This document shows, one piece after another, positions 9,071 through 18,055 of a DNA stretch of 64,000 nt; positions within the stretch are counted from its first letter, which is position 1, and each line of letters starts with the position of its first letter. Made by a program: the position numbers and the translations under genes. Below the pieces are notes generated by a model, which searched no databases, was not told where the DNA came from, and was given only the letters and a program-made list of their open reading frames with translations. This DNA comes from Paramesorhizobium deserti (lineage in GTDB: Bacteria > Pseudomonadota > Alphaproteobacteria > Rhizobiales > Rhizobiaceae), in contig NZ_LNTU01000039.1 in NCBI RefSeq assembly GCF_001558695.1, positions 186,001 through 250,000 on the forward strand, given 5' to 3'.

Positions 9071-9970
9071 TCATTCCGTTAACAGCTTGACCCCGTTCAT
9101 CTCAGCCACGATGTCGGAGAGCATCGGCACATAGTCCTCCGCATGGCCGGTATTGACGGCAAGCGCGTAGGAGTTGCGCACGGCCGAGCCGACCGGATTG
9201 GCAAGGCCGGCGGCATTGGCGAAGGCAGCGAGATAGGTCGTGTCCTTCAGCGCATTGACAAGCGTGAACTTGTGCGCGTCGCGGTCGCGTTCGAGGACAT
9301 ATTTGAAGAAGGTCTGGTAGAACAGGCAATCCATGCGGCCGCCGCGAATGACGCTGTCGAAGACGGCGGGCGTGATGCCCGCCTTGGCGCCGAGCGCCAG
9401 GGCCTCCGCATAGATCGCGGCATAGCCCATCGAGACGAAATTGTTGAGGAGCTTCATCGTATGGCCGGTGCCGACCGGCCCGGTCTTCACGATGCGCTGG
9501 CCAAAGGCCTCGAGCACCGGCCAGGCGCGCTCGACCGCCGCCGGATCGCCGCCCACCATGACGTCGAGCGTGCCCGCCTCCGCATCCTTCGGCGTGCGGC
9601 TGAGCGGCGCATCGATCAGCGTGATGCCCTTGGGCGCAAGGTCTGCGGCAAGCCTGATCGTGGAGGAAGGTTCGGATGTGGAGCAGTCGCAGATGAGCAG
9701 CGGCTTGCCGGCCGATGCCAATCCTTCCGGCCCCTTGATGGCGGCCTCCACCTGCGGACTGCCGGTAACGCAGATCACCACGATATCGCTCTTTTCGGCA
9801 AGGTCGCGCGCGCTCGTCGCTTCTGCCGCGCCACGGGCTTTCAGGTCCTCGACCGGCGCGCGGTTGCGATGTCCGAGCACGGTCAGAGGCCAGCCCTTCT
9901 CGACGATGTTCTTGGCCATGCCGTGTCCCATCAGCCCGACGCCGATGAAACCGATCCGTTCCTTGCTCAT
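9071..9970 (-). CDS. NAD(P)-dependent 3-hydroxyisobutyrate dehydrogenase-family oxidoreductase
   Basis: A 299-residue beta-hydroxyacid dehydrogenase. The N-terminal Rossmann motif is RIGFIGVGLMGHGMAKNIV. The substrate segment DCSTSEPSSTIRLA and the catalytic-lysine region TMKLLNNFVSMGYAAIYAEA follow in the expected order; Lys in MKLLNN is the family's general acid. A GGAGG ribosome binding site precedes the ATG. It is last in the minus-strand operon behind an SMP-30 lactonase and an RbsABC-type importer, so it probably oxidises a sugar-acid intermediate such as a tartronate semialdehyde or aldonate-like compound. The substrate is not determined. Confidence 0.85.
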   Translation of the reverse strand: MSKERIGFIGVGLMGHGMAKNIVEKGWPLTVLGHRNRAPVEDLKARGAAEATSARDLAEKSDIVVICVTGSPQVEAAIKGPEGLASAGKPLLICDCSTSEPSSTIRLAADLAPKGITLIDAPLSRTPKDAEAGTLDVMVGGDPAAVERAWPVLEAFGQRIVKTGPVGTGHTMKLLNNFVSMGYAAIYAEALALGAKAGITPAVFDSVIRGGRMDCLFYQTFFKYVLERDRDAHKFTLVNALKDTTYLAAFANAAGLANPVGSAVRNSYALAVNTGHAEDYVPMLSDIVAEMNGVKLLTE

Positions 9971-10041
9971 GCGGTCACTCCTCCCGTTCGCGATACTTCT
10001 TGTTCAGTCTACCCGCAGAAAGTGACGGCCGTCACCCCATA

Positions 10042-10956
10042 TCAAGGGACCTGCGCGCCCGTTGCCGTGACATAAACCGAATAGACCGACTTCGTCGCTG
10101 CGATGAACAAGCGGTTGCGGCGCGGACCACCGAAGGTGACGTTCGCCACCACCTGCGGCACCAGAATCTTGCCTAGGAGCGTGCCATCCGGCGCAAAACA
10201 CTGCACGCCATCGCCGGCGCTGGTCCATACATTCCCCTCCGTATCCACCCGCATCCCGTCCGGCACGCCCTTGCCGATGGTGCAGAACAGCCGGCCGTTG
10301 ATCAGGCGCTTGCCGTCTTCGACATCGAAGACCCGGATGTGGCGCGGCAGGGCCTCGTCATTGCTCCCTCCTGAATCGGCGATGTAGAGCTTGCTCTCGT
10401 CAGGCGAAAAGGCGAGCCCGTTCGGTTGAACGAAATCGTCCACGACGGATTCGAGCGTTCCCGTTTGGGGATCGAGCCGGAAGACGTTGTGCGCCGCCTG
10501 CTCCGGCTCGGCCTTGTAGCCCTCGTAATCGGAGAGGATGCCGTAGGTTGGATCGGTGAACCATACCGAGCCGTCCGAGCGCACCACCACATCATTGGGC
10601 GAATTGAGGCGCTTGCCCTGATAGCTGTCGGCCAGGACGGTGATCGTCCCGTCGATTTCAGTGCGGGTGACACGGCGCGTGCCGTGCTCGCAGGAGACGA
10701 GCCGCCCCTGCCGGTCGCGGGTATTGCCATTGGTGAAGTTGGACGGCGCGCGAAAGGTCGAGACGCCGCCATCCGGCACCCAGCGCAGCATCCGCTGGTT
10801 CGGAATGTCGCTCCACACGAGACAATTGGCATCGGCAAACCAAACCGGCCCCTCCGCCCAGCGACAGCCGGTATAGAGCTCCTCCAGATCGGCGTTCTTG
10901 ACGATGAGACGGCGAAACCGCCGGTCGTGGATCTCATAGATCGGATTGTGCAGCAT
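10042..10956 (-). CDS. SMP-30/gluconolactonase-family protein
   Basis: A six-bladed propeller lactonase of 304 residues. Metal-ligand regions are recognisable: the N-terminal Glu in GCRWAEGPVWFAD, the Asn in NGLAFSPDESKLYIADSG, and the Asp stretch VDTEGNVWTSAGDG. The ATG at 10956 is preferred because AGGAG lies 8 bases upstream. The family opens sugar lactones with a divalent metal. Its place between a sugar importer and a hydroxyacid dehydrogenase fits hydrolysis of an aldonolactone in the cytoplasm. Confidence 0.87.
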   Translation of the reverse strand: MLHNPIYEIHDRRFRRLIVKNADLEELYTGCRWAEGPVWFADANCLVWSDIPNQRMLRWVPDGGVSTFRAPSNFTNGNTRDRQGRLVSCEHGTRRVTRTEIDGTITVLADSYQGKRLNSPNDVVVRSDGSVWFTDPTYGILSDYEGYKAEPEQAAHNVFRLDPQTGTLESVVDDFVQPNGLAFSPDESKLYIADSGGSNDEALPRHIRVFDVEDGKRLINGRLFCTIGKGVPDGMRVDTEGNVWTSAGDGVQCFAPDGTLLGKILVPQVVANVTFGGPRRNRLFIAATKSVYSVYVTATGAQVP

Positions 10957-11001
10957 GCGCCTGCTCCTCATATAAAGATTTAAAAATGGCAACGCGCGGC
11001 A

Positions 11002-11952
11002 TCAGGCCCGCCCACGCTTTCGTCCGCCCGCCACCATGATCACCGCGATGATGATGATGCCCGTCATGACGAGGCGGATGCCCGCGCCGAGACCATAGGT
11101 GTTGAGCATGGAGACGACGAGAAACAGGAACAGCGACGCACCCCAGATGCCGGGAACGTTGGAATCGCCGCCGGCAACGGCGGTGCCGCCGATGACGACG
11201 ACGGCGATCGACATCAGGAGATATTCCGAGCCCATATTGAGCGCCGCGCCTCCGGAAAAACTCGCCAGCAGATAGCCGCAGAGGGATGCAAGCACCGCAC
11301 ACAGCACATAGGTCGCGAGGCGAACGCCGTCGACAGGAATGCCGGCCATCCTCGCGGCGGGAATGCTCTGGCCAATGGCTGATATCCAGCGCCCGTAAAC
11401 GCTTTTCTGCAACAGCACCCAGGCAATCACGGAGAGCACGAAGGCGACAATGGCGACATTCGGAATGCCGAAGAAGCTGGAAGTGGTGAAATCGGCCAGC
11501 AGCGCCGGCGGTTTGATCCGGATGCCGCGATTGGTCCAGATTGCCATCGACTGAACGATGAAGCTCATGGAAAGCGTCGCGATGATCGGCGGGATGCGCA
11601 GGAGCTTGATGAAGGCATAATTGCCGATGCCAACGGCCACACCAAGCAGAACCGCCACTCCAAGGCCAGGCAGGATCATGGCATTGTCCACACCCATCAG
11701 CTTCAGCGCCACGGTACCCGAGAGCGTCATCATTGCCGGAACGGAGAGATCGATATTGCCCGGCCCCAGCGTGATGACGAACATCTGGCCGATGCCGACG
11801 ATGATCGAAAACGCCGCGAAGGTAAGTGCCGCCTGCGACAGGCCCGCCGCGCTGGCCCCGCCGGTGAACATGATCGTGATGAACCAGACGATGGCGGTCG
11901 CCGCGAAGGACCATATCCATGGCTTCTGGACAAGCAAGCGGAGCGCGTTCAT
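11002..11952 (-). CDS. Sugar ABC transporter permease (RbsC family), second subunit
   Basis: A 316-residue membrane protein with about nine helices. The family signature VITLGPGNIDLSVPAMMTLSG corresponds to the GGIDLSVG motif of RbsC, with a less usual PGN in place of GG. Its ATG overlaps the stop of the other permease gene by 4 bases, so the two subunits are coupled and probably form a heterodimeric channel. The C-terminal VIGGTAVAGGDSNVPGIWGA is the conserved cytoplasmic loop that docks on the ATPase. Confidence 0.88.
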   Translation of the reverse strand: MNALRLLVQKPWIWSFAATAIVWFITIMFTGGASAAGLSQAALTFAAFSIIVGIGQMFVITLGPGNIDLSVPAMMTLSGTVALKLMGVDNAMILPGLGVAVLLGVAVGIGNYAFIKLLRIPPIIATLSMSFIVQSMAIWTNRGIRIKPPALLADFTTSSFFGIPNVAIVAFVLSVIAWVLLQKSVYGRWISAIGQSIPAARMAGIPVDGVRLATYVLCAVLASLCGYLLASFSGGAALNMGSEYLLMSIAVVVIGGTAVAGGDSNVPGIWGASLFLFLVVSMLNTYGLGAGIRLVMTGIIIIAVIMVAGGRKRGRA

Positions 11953-12896
11953 CGGCCCTTCTCCCGCTTTTCGAGCCGGTTGAGAAGCAGGCGGAGCGCG
12001 AGAACGATAATCAGGATCGCGCCTTGCGCGCCGATCTGCCAGTCCGGCGAAATCCTGAGGAAAGAGAGAAACGAGCCGGCGAGCGTCAGTGTCAGGGCGC
12101 CGATCACCGCGCCGACGGGCGACACCCGGCCGCCGACGAACTCGCCACCGCCGAGAATGACGCCGGCGATGGAGAGCAGCGTATAGCGGAGCGCGATATT
12201 GGCGTCGGCCGACGTGGTCAACCCGACCAGCGCTATGCCTGCCAGAACGGCGAAGAAGGCGGCAAGTGCGTAAGCTCCTCCGCGCGCGGCAATGATCGAC
12301 CAGCCGGCGCGTTCGACGGAACGGGTATTGCCGCCGACACCACGTATCAGCACGCCGAAGGACGAACGCATGACAATGAAATGCGTGACAACGGCGATGA
12401 CGATGCTGGCAACGATCGCCATCGGCACGAGCGGTGGCTTGGACGTCATTAGCAACCGCGCCCAGACTGGCGCCTGGCCGCCCGGCGCCGGCAGGATCAG
12501 CACGGCGAGGCCGCCCCAGACGAAGCTCATGCCGAGGGTGACGACGATCGACGGCAATTCCCTGACATGGATGACGATACCGAGCACGGCATAGGCGGCG
12601 ATCGCTGCCAGAAGGATGGCGGCGCCGATCAGCGGGTCGGTGGGCAGGAAAGTAGCAGCGACGCAGGCGACGAAACTGACGAAGGTGCCCATCGACAAAT
12701 CGAGGTCGTTGACCGTCATGATCAGCATCTGCGCGATCGTCGCAAGAGTGATCGGCACAGCAAGATTGAAGAGAAGGTTGAGCCCGGTATAGCTCATGGC
12801 GCGCGGCTGCAGGTAGAAAACCGCGCACAGGAGAACGGTCAGCGACAGCGCCGGGATCAGCAGCCGGACGCTATCGGTCGATAGGTTCAATTTCAT
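11949..12896 (-). CDS. Sugar ABC transporter permease (RbsC family), first subunit
   Basis: A 315-residue permease of the ribose/xylose (CUT2) type. It carries [19 protein letters not shown], the counterpart of the GGIDLSVG motif, and the ATPase-docking loop [23 protein letters not shown]. Start and stop overlap its neighbours by 4 bases or less (ATGA with the ATPase upstream in the operon). Two separate permease genes indicate a heterodimer, unlike the single RbsC of Escherichia coli. Confidence 0.88.
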   Translation of the reverse strand: MKLNLSTDSVRLLIPALSLTVLLCAVFYLQPRAMSYTGLNLLFNLAVPITLATIAQMLIMTVNDLDLSMGTFVSFVACVAATFLPTDPLIGAAILLAAIAAYAVLGIVIHVRELPSIVVTLGMSFVWGGLAVLILPAPGGQAPVWARLLMTSKPPLVPMAIVASIVIAVVTHFIVMRSSFGVLIRGVGGNTRSVERAGWSIIAARGGAYALAAFFAVLAGIALVGLTTSADANIALRYTLLSIAGVILGGGEFVGGRVSPVGAVIGALTLTLAGSFLSFLRISPDWQIGAQGAILIIVLALRLLLNRLEKREKGR

Positions 12897-14374
12897 GCAA
12901 CGGCTTCCCTGGTCACGGCTTCGGTAAAGGAAGCGGCGAGGATGTTTTCCTCATTGATGTCATTTCGGGTCAGTTCCGCGACGATGGCGCCCGAGTTGAA
13001 GACATAGACGCGGTCGCAGATGCAGATTTCGTCCATTTCGGTCGAATACCAGATGAAGGTCCGGCCGTTTTCGGCTTCACTGCGCACGATATCATAGACC
13101 TCTTGCTTGGTGCCGATATCGACGCCGCGCATCGGATCGTCCATCAGCACGATCGGCGCGCGGACCGCCAATGCGCGGGCAAACAGCACCTTCTGCTGAT
13201 TGCCGCCGGAAAGCGACAGGATGCCGTTCTCCATATCCGGGGTGCGGATCGCGATCCTGCGCTTCCATTCCTCGCCCAGCTCCACCTCATGCCGCTCGTC
13301 GATGAGCGAAGCGCGGGAGAGATCGGTGAGCGAGGCAACACTCAGATTGTTGAGAATGCTCCATAGCGGGAAGGTGCCGTTATAGCCGCGATCGCCGGCA
13401 ACGAAGGCCACCTGCGGGTTCCCGCGCCGCAGCCAATTACCGCTGCGCGAATGATAGAGGTCCACCAGCATGTCGGTCTGGCCATGCCCGCTCAACCCGG
13501 CAAGCCCGACGAGTTCTCCGCGAAAGGCCTTGAACGGCAGGCCGCGCCCGTGACGCGGCGGTAACGACAGGATGGGCTCCGATGTGGTGAGCGCGCGCGC
13601 CACCCGCGCGTCCTTCTTCTCCGCGACGACGCTTCCCATTGCCTGGACGAGCCCGGCTTGCGTGAATTCTGCGGTGGGACGATCGGCAACGACGCGGCCA
13701 TCCTTCATCACCACGATGCGGGTCGCCGTCGAAAGCACTTCGCCCAGTATATGCGAGATGAAGATGACCGAGCCGCCACCCGCCACATAGGTGCGGACAT
13801 GCGCCAGCAATTGCTCAGCGAGGCTCGCGTCAAGCGATGAGGTCGGCTCGTCGAGGATGACCAGCTTCGGCGCCTGACCGACATCGGCGAACGCGGTGGC
13901 GATCTCCACCATCTGCCGCTCGGCGATCGAAAGATCGCCAACAGCGCGGGAACAATCGATGCGGTGGCCGGGAAAAATCTCGTCGAGCTTGCTCCGGATG
14001 GCTGCGGCGGCCCGGCCGCGCCAGCCCCAGCCGGTGAGCGCGCGGTGCATGATCCGGGTGTTTTCAATAACCGTCAGGTTCGGACAGAGCGACAATTCCT
14101 GGAAGACACAGCGTATGCCGTGGCCGCGCGCAGCAGCGATCCCTGTGCGGCCACGCTCCTCGCCTTTATAGGCGATCGTGCCCTCATGCGGCGAAAGTCC
14201 GCCATTGATGACATTGACGATGGTCGATTTGCCCGCGCCATTATGGCCGACGAGGCCGACGCATTCGCCCGGCCGAATGACGAGATCGACGCCGGCAAGC
14301 GCGCGCACCGCGCCGAAGCTGACCTTGACGTCCCGCGCCTCGACCACCGGCACGGATTGGGAATGGCTGTTCAT
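12893..14374 (-). CDS. Sugar ABC transporter ATP-binding protein (RbsA family)
   Basis: Tandem ATPase of about 493 residues, as usual for CUT2 importers. The first domain has Walker [17 protein letters not shown], a signature near [14 protein letters not shown] and Walker [13 protein letters not shown]. The second has the degenerate P-loop [11 protein letters not shown], the signature LSGGNQQKV and Walker [14 protein letters not shown] chose the ATG at 14374 (MNSHSQSV) because an upstream in-frame ATG at 14419 lies inside an 11-bp stem and would add 15 residues not typical of the family. It powers the two permeases that follow. Confidence 0.88.
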   Translation of the reverse strand: MNSHSQSVPVVEARDVKVSFGAVRALAGVDLVIRPGECVGLVGHNGAGKSTIVNVINGGLSPHEGTIAYKGEERGRTGIAAARGHGIRCVFQELSLCPNLTVIENTRIMHRALTGWGWRGRAAAAIRSKLDEIFPGHRIDCSRAVGDLSIAERQMVEIATAFADVGQAPKLVILDEPTSSLDASLAEQLLAHVRTYVAGGGSVIFISHILGEVLSTATRIVVMKDGRVVADRPTAEFTQAGLVQAMGSVVAEKKDARVARALTTSEPILSLPPRHGRGLPFKAFRGELVGLAGLSGHGQTDMLVDLYHSRSGNWLRRGNPQVAFVAGDRGYNGTFPLWSILNNLSVASLTDLSRASLIDERHEVELGEEWKRRIAIRTPDMENGILSLSGGNQQKVLFARALAVRAPIVLMDDPMRGVDIGTKQEVYDIVRSEAENGRTFIWYSTEMDEICICDRVYVFNSGAIVAELTRNDINEENILAASFTEAVTREAVA

Positions 14375-14411
14375 GGCCTGGTTCAAGGGCTCTGTTATCC
14401 GGATTTCACGT

Positions 14412-14441
14412 GGCTTCATCCGCCCTGCAGCGGATGAAGCC
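14412..14441 (-). promoter_or_regulatory. Perfect 11-bp stem-loop over an upstream in-frame ATG
   Basis: GGCTTCATCCG and CGGATGAAGCC pair perfectly around an 8-base loop. On the transcript the in-frame ATG at 14419 would be buried in the 3' arm. A second hairpin (CGGTGCTC-CGGTT-GAGCACCG) sits just before it at 14454-14474. Both lie in the gap between the binding-protein gene and the ATPase gene, where they could stabilise or attenuate the transcript. Confidence 0.45.
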
Positions 14442-14453
14442 GAATTGGCGGGG

Positions 14454-14474
14454 CGGTGCTCCGGTTGAGCACCG
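14454..14474 (-). terminator. Intercistronic hairpin after the sugar-binding protein gene
   Basis: CGGTGCTC and GAGCACCG form an 8-bp stem with a 5-base loop, starting 9 bases beyond the stop of the binding-protein gene. There is no run of T, so partial attenuation or 3'-end protection is more likely than full termination. This fits the usual excess of binding protein over membrane subunits. Confidence 0.4.
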
Positions 14475-14483
14475 GCCGTCCGT

Positions 14484-15497
14484 TCACTTTGCGCTGTCGA
14501 TCACCTTCTGGGCATCTTCCAGCGTATATTCGACATTGGCGACGCCGCCCTGCGGGGTCTTCTCCAGATTGGCCTCGAGATTGTCCTGGTCGATGCGCAG
14601 GAACGGCACGACGAGGTCCTTCTTGACCTCCTTGCCGTCGAGGATCTGCTGGGCGACCCAGAAGGCGAGCGTTGAGACGCCGGGCGCGATGGAAACCGAC
14701 ATGGTTTCGTAGCCGTTGGCGTCCTTCTGCTCCTTCCACCAGGCAAGCTCGTCCTGGCGGTTGCCCATGATGATGATGGGCGTCGGGCGCTTGGCGGCGG
14801 CAAAGGCCTGCGCCGCGCCATAGCCGTCGCCGCCCTGCGTCACCACGGCAGCGATTTCCGGCAGGCTCGGCAGGATGCCGGCGACGGCGCGCTGCGCGAC
14901 ATCCTGCGCCCAGTCGCCATGGACCGACCCGGCGATCTTGAACTGCGGGTTTTCCGCGACACCTTCATGGATGCCGCCCGAAATCGCGTCATCGACGAAG
15001 ACGCCCGCCAGCCCGCGGATTTCCAGAAGATTGCCGCCGTCGGAAAGCCGCTTGGCGAGATATTCGATCTCGCTACGCCCCATTTCCTTGAAATCGACGG
15101 CGATGCGCCAGGCGCAAGGCTCGGTGACGATGCCGTCGAAGGAGACGACGGTGATGCCAGCATCGCAGGCTTCCTTCACCGCACCGTTGAGCGCCGTCGG
15201 AGATGCGGCGTTGAGGACGATCGCGTCATAGCCCTGCAGGATCATGTTCTGAATCTGCGCGGCCTGCTCGGTCGCCTGGTTCTCCGCCGTGGTGAAGGCG
15301 TCGGCGGCGGACACGACGCCGGCCTTCACCGCTTCACCGGTCACCTTTTCCCAGCTCGTCAGCATCGCCTGACGCCAGGAATTGCCGGCATAATTGTTGG
15401 AAAGTGCTATCTTCTTGTCAGACGTATCCGCCAACGTCGCCGCTGGAAACGCGCACGCTATCGCCACCGATGCCAGGAGCATCTTTCTGATATTCAT
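14484..15497 (-). CDS. Sugar ABC transporter substrate-binding protein (RbsB-like)
   Basis: A 337-residue periplasmic protein with a cleavable signal peptide ([20 protein letters not shown], then TLAD) and a type I periplasmic-binding fold: [13 protein letters not shown], then [16 protein letters not shown], then [23 protein letters not shown] lies 3 bases before the ATG. It is the first gene of the minus-strand transport operon and is divergent from a two-component system that may control it. Such proteins bind monosaccharides or sugar acids. The lactonase and dehydrogenase downstream favour an aldonic-type ligand, but this is inference. Confidence 0.87.
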   Translation of the reverse strand: MNIRKMLLASVAIACAFPAATLADTSDKKIALSNNYAGNSWRQAMLTSWEKVTGEAVKAGVVSAADAFTTAENQATEQAAQIQNMILQGYDAIVLNAASPTALNGAVKEACDAGITVVSFDGIVTEPCAWRIAVDFKEMGRSEIEYLAKRLSDGGNLLEIRGLAGVFVDDAISGGIHEGVAENPQFKIAGSVHGDWAQDVAQRAVAGILPSLPEIAAVVTQGGDGYGAAQAFAAAKRPTPIIIMGNRQDELAWWKEQKDANGYETMSVSIAPGVSTLAFWVAQQILDGKEVKKDLVVPFLRIDQDNLEANLEKTPQGGVANVEYTLEDAQKVIDSAK

Positions 15498-15782
15498 TGT
15501 CTCTCTCCCTCATGGCCCGCCGTTGCGACTGGCCCGCTATGTCCTCTTCCCCTCGTGGGGTAGAACCGCCTTTGAAACTGAGCTTCCTCCTCTCAGTGCC
15601 GGCAGGATGACGAAGATCGGTGGTATTGTACAGGCGCATTGAGGCAACCCATTTGCGGTATGTTCTCAAAAATCTGCGGGATCCCGCAAGACGGAATGGC
15701 CCTGAAAAGCGCTAAATCGGGTATAGAGGTGGTGCCTATCGCCGGGGAGAGGCGAGACGGGACGATGGAGGAGGAAGCGCAG
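15498..15782. promoter_or_regulatory. Divergent intergenic region with a 14-bp palindrome
   Basis: This 285-base gap separates the sugar-binding protein gene from the histidine kinase gene and must hold both promoters. TGCGGGATCCCGCA at 15675-15688 is a perfect palindrome and a candidate operator, perhaps for the NarL-type regulator encoded alongside. No confident -35/-10 pair was found. The kinase frame is open from 15639, but the better ribosome binding site is at the end of this stretch. Confidence 0.35.
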
Positions 15783-17012
15783 ATGCTCAGTCCGGCGCCT
15801 GCCAGGCTTTTGGACCATTATATCGGCATATCGCGGCTATTGGCCGGGCAGCTCGATTTCCATTCGGCCATCCAGGCGGTGGCGGCCGAGATCAGCCACA
15901 TCATCCCGCACGATCATCTCGATGTGTGCATCATCATGCTCGACGGCAAATATCACACCGCCTATGAAACCGGGCTGGAGACCGCCTGGGGCAAGCCGCC
16001 GCCGGCGCCGCTTGCCGGCAGTCCAATCCGGACGGTGCTCTGGGGCGAGGATGAATTTCTCCTGACAGGCGACGCCTGCAACGATCCGCGATTCCATTTC
16101 GAAGGCGCCTTTTCCGCGCCCATCCAGCAGCAATCGCTTCGCAGCCGGCTGCATGTGCCCCTGAAGGTGCGGGGCGACGTCATCGGCGCGCTGAGCTGCT
16201 CGAGCCGCACCGCCGATCTTTATACGATGCAGGATGTCCACAACGCCCAGCCGATCGCCGATCTGCTGGCGCCCTATTTCTTCGCGCTTCGCGCGGCGGA
16301 GCAGGCACAGCGCTCCGCAATCGTGGAGGCGGAAGCCCGCGCGCGCGAGGAGGGCCTGCGCCTCGGCGCGTTGCGGCTGACCGAGGCGCTGGAGACCGAA
16401 AGACAGCGCATCGGCATGGACCTGCACGACCAGACGCTTGCCGACCTCACCCGGCTGGCGCGGCGGATCGAGCGGCTGACGCATCTGCCGGAGGTTACAG
16501 GGGAAACACTGGAGCCAGTGTCGCGCGGATTGCAGCAATGCATGCAGGACCTCCGCCAGATCATCGAGCAGGCGAAGCCTACCGTCCTCCAGCTTTTCGG
16601 CTTCGCGCAGGCGGTGGAAAATCATCTCCACCGCTCGGTCAGCGAAAGCGATTCCTACATCGACTGGCAATTGACGGATGATACCGGCGGGGCGATCGAC
16701 AAGCTCGACCAGACGGTGAGCATCGCGCTTTTCCGCATCGTCCAGGAAGCCATCAACAATGCCGTCCGCCACTCGCGCGCGAGCCGGATATCGGTCTGGC
16801 TCCATGTCGTGAAGGGCAACATCGCGATCGAGATCAATGATGATGGACAGGGATTGGAAATCGCCGGCGGGCGAACCGGCAGCGGCCTGGAGAACATGCG
16901 CACCCGCGCACGGCTGATCTCCGCCAAATTCGATATCAGGACAAATGCGGAGATGGACGGAACCTGCGTCAGCGTCATGTTTCCGGTGCCCGCATCCGAT
17001 CATGGGAGGTGA
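15783..17012 (+). CDS. GAF-domain sensor histidine kinase (HisKA_3/NarX type)
   Basis: A cytoplasmic kinase of 409 residues. It has an N-terminal GAF domain (about 20-175), a coiled linker, and a dimerisation domain with the phospho-acceptor His215 in RQRIGMDLHDQTLADL. The C-terminal HATPase_c domain has the N-box EAINNAVRHS and G-boxes DDGQGLEIAGG and GSGLENM. The ATG at 15783 is chosen because AGGAGG lies 8 bases upstream; ATG at 15765 is an alternative. No membrane helix is seen, so the signal is probably intracellular. It is followed 3 bases later by its likely partner regulator and is divergent from the sugar ABC operon. Confidence 0.88.
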   Translation: MLSPAPARLLDHYIGISRLLAGQLDFHSAIQAVAAEISHIIPHDHLDVCIIMLDGKYHTAYETGLETAWGKPPPAPLAGSPIRTVLWGEDEFLLTGDACNDPRFHFEGAFSAPIQQQSLRSRLHVPLKVRGDVIGALSCSSRTADLYTMQDVHNAQPIADLLAPYFFALRAAEQAQRSAIVEAEARAREEGLRLGALRLTEALETERQRIGMDLHDQTLADLTRLARRIERLTHLPEVTGETLEPVSRGLQQCMQDLRQIIEQAKPTVLQLFGFAQAVENHLHRSVSESDSYIDWQLTDDTGGAIDKLDQTVSIALFRIVQEAINNAVRHSRASRISVWLHVVKGNIAIEINDDGQGLEIAGGRTGSGLENMRTRARLISAKFDIRTNAEMDGTCVSVMFPVPASDHGR

Positions 17013-17015
17013 AAG

Positions 17016-17738
17016 ATGAAGGTTCTGATCGTCGAGGATGATCCGCTGCACCGCTCCTATCTGCACGAGGCCGTGCGCGCGGCGCTGCCGGAATGCGACA
17101 GCGTCATCGAGGCGGAGAACGGAACCGTGGGCGAGCGCATCGCGCGCGAATATAAATCCGCCCATATCGTCATGGACCTGCAGATGAGCCCGCGCAACGG
17201 GATCGAGGCGGCCCGGACCATTTGGAAGGAGCGGCCGGAAACCCGTATCCTGTTCTGGTCCAACTATTCGGACGAGGCCTATGTGCGCGGCGTCTCGCGC
17301 ATCGTGCCCGATGGCGCGGCCTATGGCTATGTCCTGAAATCGGCTTCCGACGACCGACTCAAGCTGGCGCTGCGCAGCATCTTCATCGAGGCGCAATGCG
17401 TGATCGACCGCGAGGTGCGCGGCATGCAGCAGAAGAGCCTCGGGCAAACGAACGGCTTCACCGATTCCGAATATGAGATTCTGGTCGATATCGCGCTCGG
17501 CCTCACCGACCGCGCCATCGCCCGCCGCCGTAATCTGTCGCTGCGCAGCGTGCAGAACCGACTGCAGCATCTCTATGAGAAGCTCGGCGTCCATCATCCA
17601 TCCATGCCGGAGCACGAGGAAGGGCGGTTCAACCTGCGCTCGCGCGCCGTCACGGTCGCCTTTCTCAGGAAGCTCCTGAACTATAGCGCCCTGGAGCGGG
17701 CCGAAGCCGAACTCGGAGAGTGGCTTCGCACCCGTTAG
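17016..17738 (+). CDS. NarL/FixJ-type response regulator
   Basis: A 240-residue regulator with an N-terminal receiver domain. The acidic pocket EDD is near residue 7, the phospho-acceptor is Asp54 in HIVMDLQMSP, and the conserved Lys is in YVLKSASD. A C-terminal LuxR-type helix-turn-helix follows (FTDSEYEILVDIALGLTDRA, then RNLSLRSVQNRLQHLYEKLG). The end is longer than usual, with about 45 residues after the recognition helix. It lies 3 bases after the kinase gene, so the two form a two-component pair. The divergent sugar importer is the obvious candidate target. Confidence 0.88.
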   Translation: MKVLIVEDDPLHRSYLHEAVRAALPECDSVIEAENGTVGERIAREYKSAHIVMDLQMSPRNGIEAARTIWKERPETRILFWSNYSDEAYVRGVSRIVPDGAAYGYVLKSASDDRLKLALRSIFIEAQCVIDREVRGMQQKSLGQTNGFTDSEYEILVDIALGLTDRAIARRRNLSLRSVQNRLQHLYEKLGVHHPSMPEHEEGRFNLRSRAVTVAFLRKLLNYSALERAEAELGEWLRTR

Positions 17739-17857
17739 ATATTAGCTATTCTTGTTTTGGTGGAAACACCAGGCGCCCTGGCCTTCGAGGCTCCCCTCGA
17801 CAAGTCCAGGCTCGCACCTCAGGATGAGGCTACCGCGACATTGCAACCCCTTCACCC
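17739..17857. repeat. Rhizobial-type intergenic palindromic repeat segment
   Basis: The stretch contains CCTGGCCTTCGAGGCTCCCC and CACCTCAGGATGAGG, and just beyond it CCCTCATGGTGAGG. These phrases belong to short palindromic repeats scattered between genes in Rhizobiales genomes. No gene fits here. The repeat borders the broken DJ-1/PfpI fragment, so it may mark the deletion end point. Confidence 0.45.
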
Positions 17858-18013
17858 TCATGGTGAGGTGGGAGCGTGAAAGCTGCCAAGCAGGCTGGCC
17901 GCTCCGAGAACCAACGGGCCGGAGCAGACGCCGGCGATGCATTTCGCTCTCGCACCGCGATCGACCATGAAGGCCAGCATCTCGGGATCGCTTGCCGCCG
18001 CCACCGTGTCGTC
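17858..18013 (-). pseudogene. DJ-1/PfpI-family remnant
   Basis: In one minus-strand frame about 50 codons read DDTVAAASDPEMLAFMVDRG, then AKCIAGVCSGPLVLGAASLL. This matches the centre of DJ-1/PfpI (isonitrile hydratase/transcriptional-regulator type) proteins, including the nucleophile elbow Cys in GVCSGPLVLGAA. The frame ends in TGA at 17858 soon after the elbow. Upstream, another frame gives IGIIPS, which resembles the preceding strand and suggests a frameshift. Neither end of a full gene is present. It lies between a two-component system and a PepSY gene and has no expression signals. Confidence 0.65.
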
Positions 18014-18055
18014 CGGCTGGGGATGATACCGATGCGAGCGGGCCGGTGGCCACGG

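Noticed and set aside
11002-12828. A 608-codon frame that seems to fuse both sugar permeases
   Set aside because: Only its C-terminal half is the real permease (from 11952); the rest is an out-of-frame reading of the other permease gene.
13480-13520. Degenerate second P-loop ([11 protein letters not shown]) in the RbsA-type ATPase as a defect
   Set aside because: An altered second P-loop is normal in this ATPase family, so it is not evidence of inactivation.
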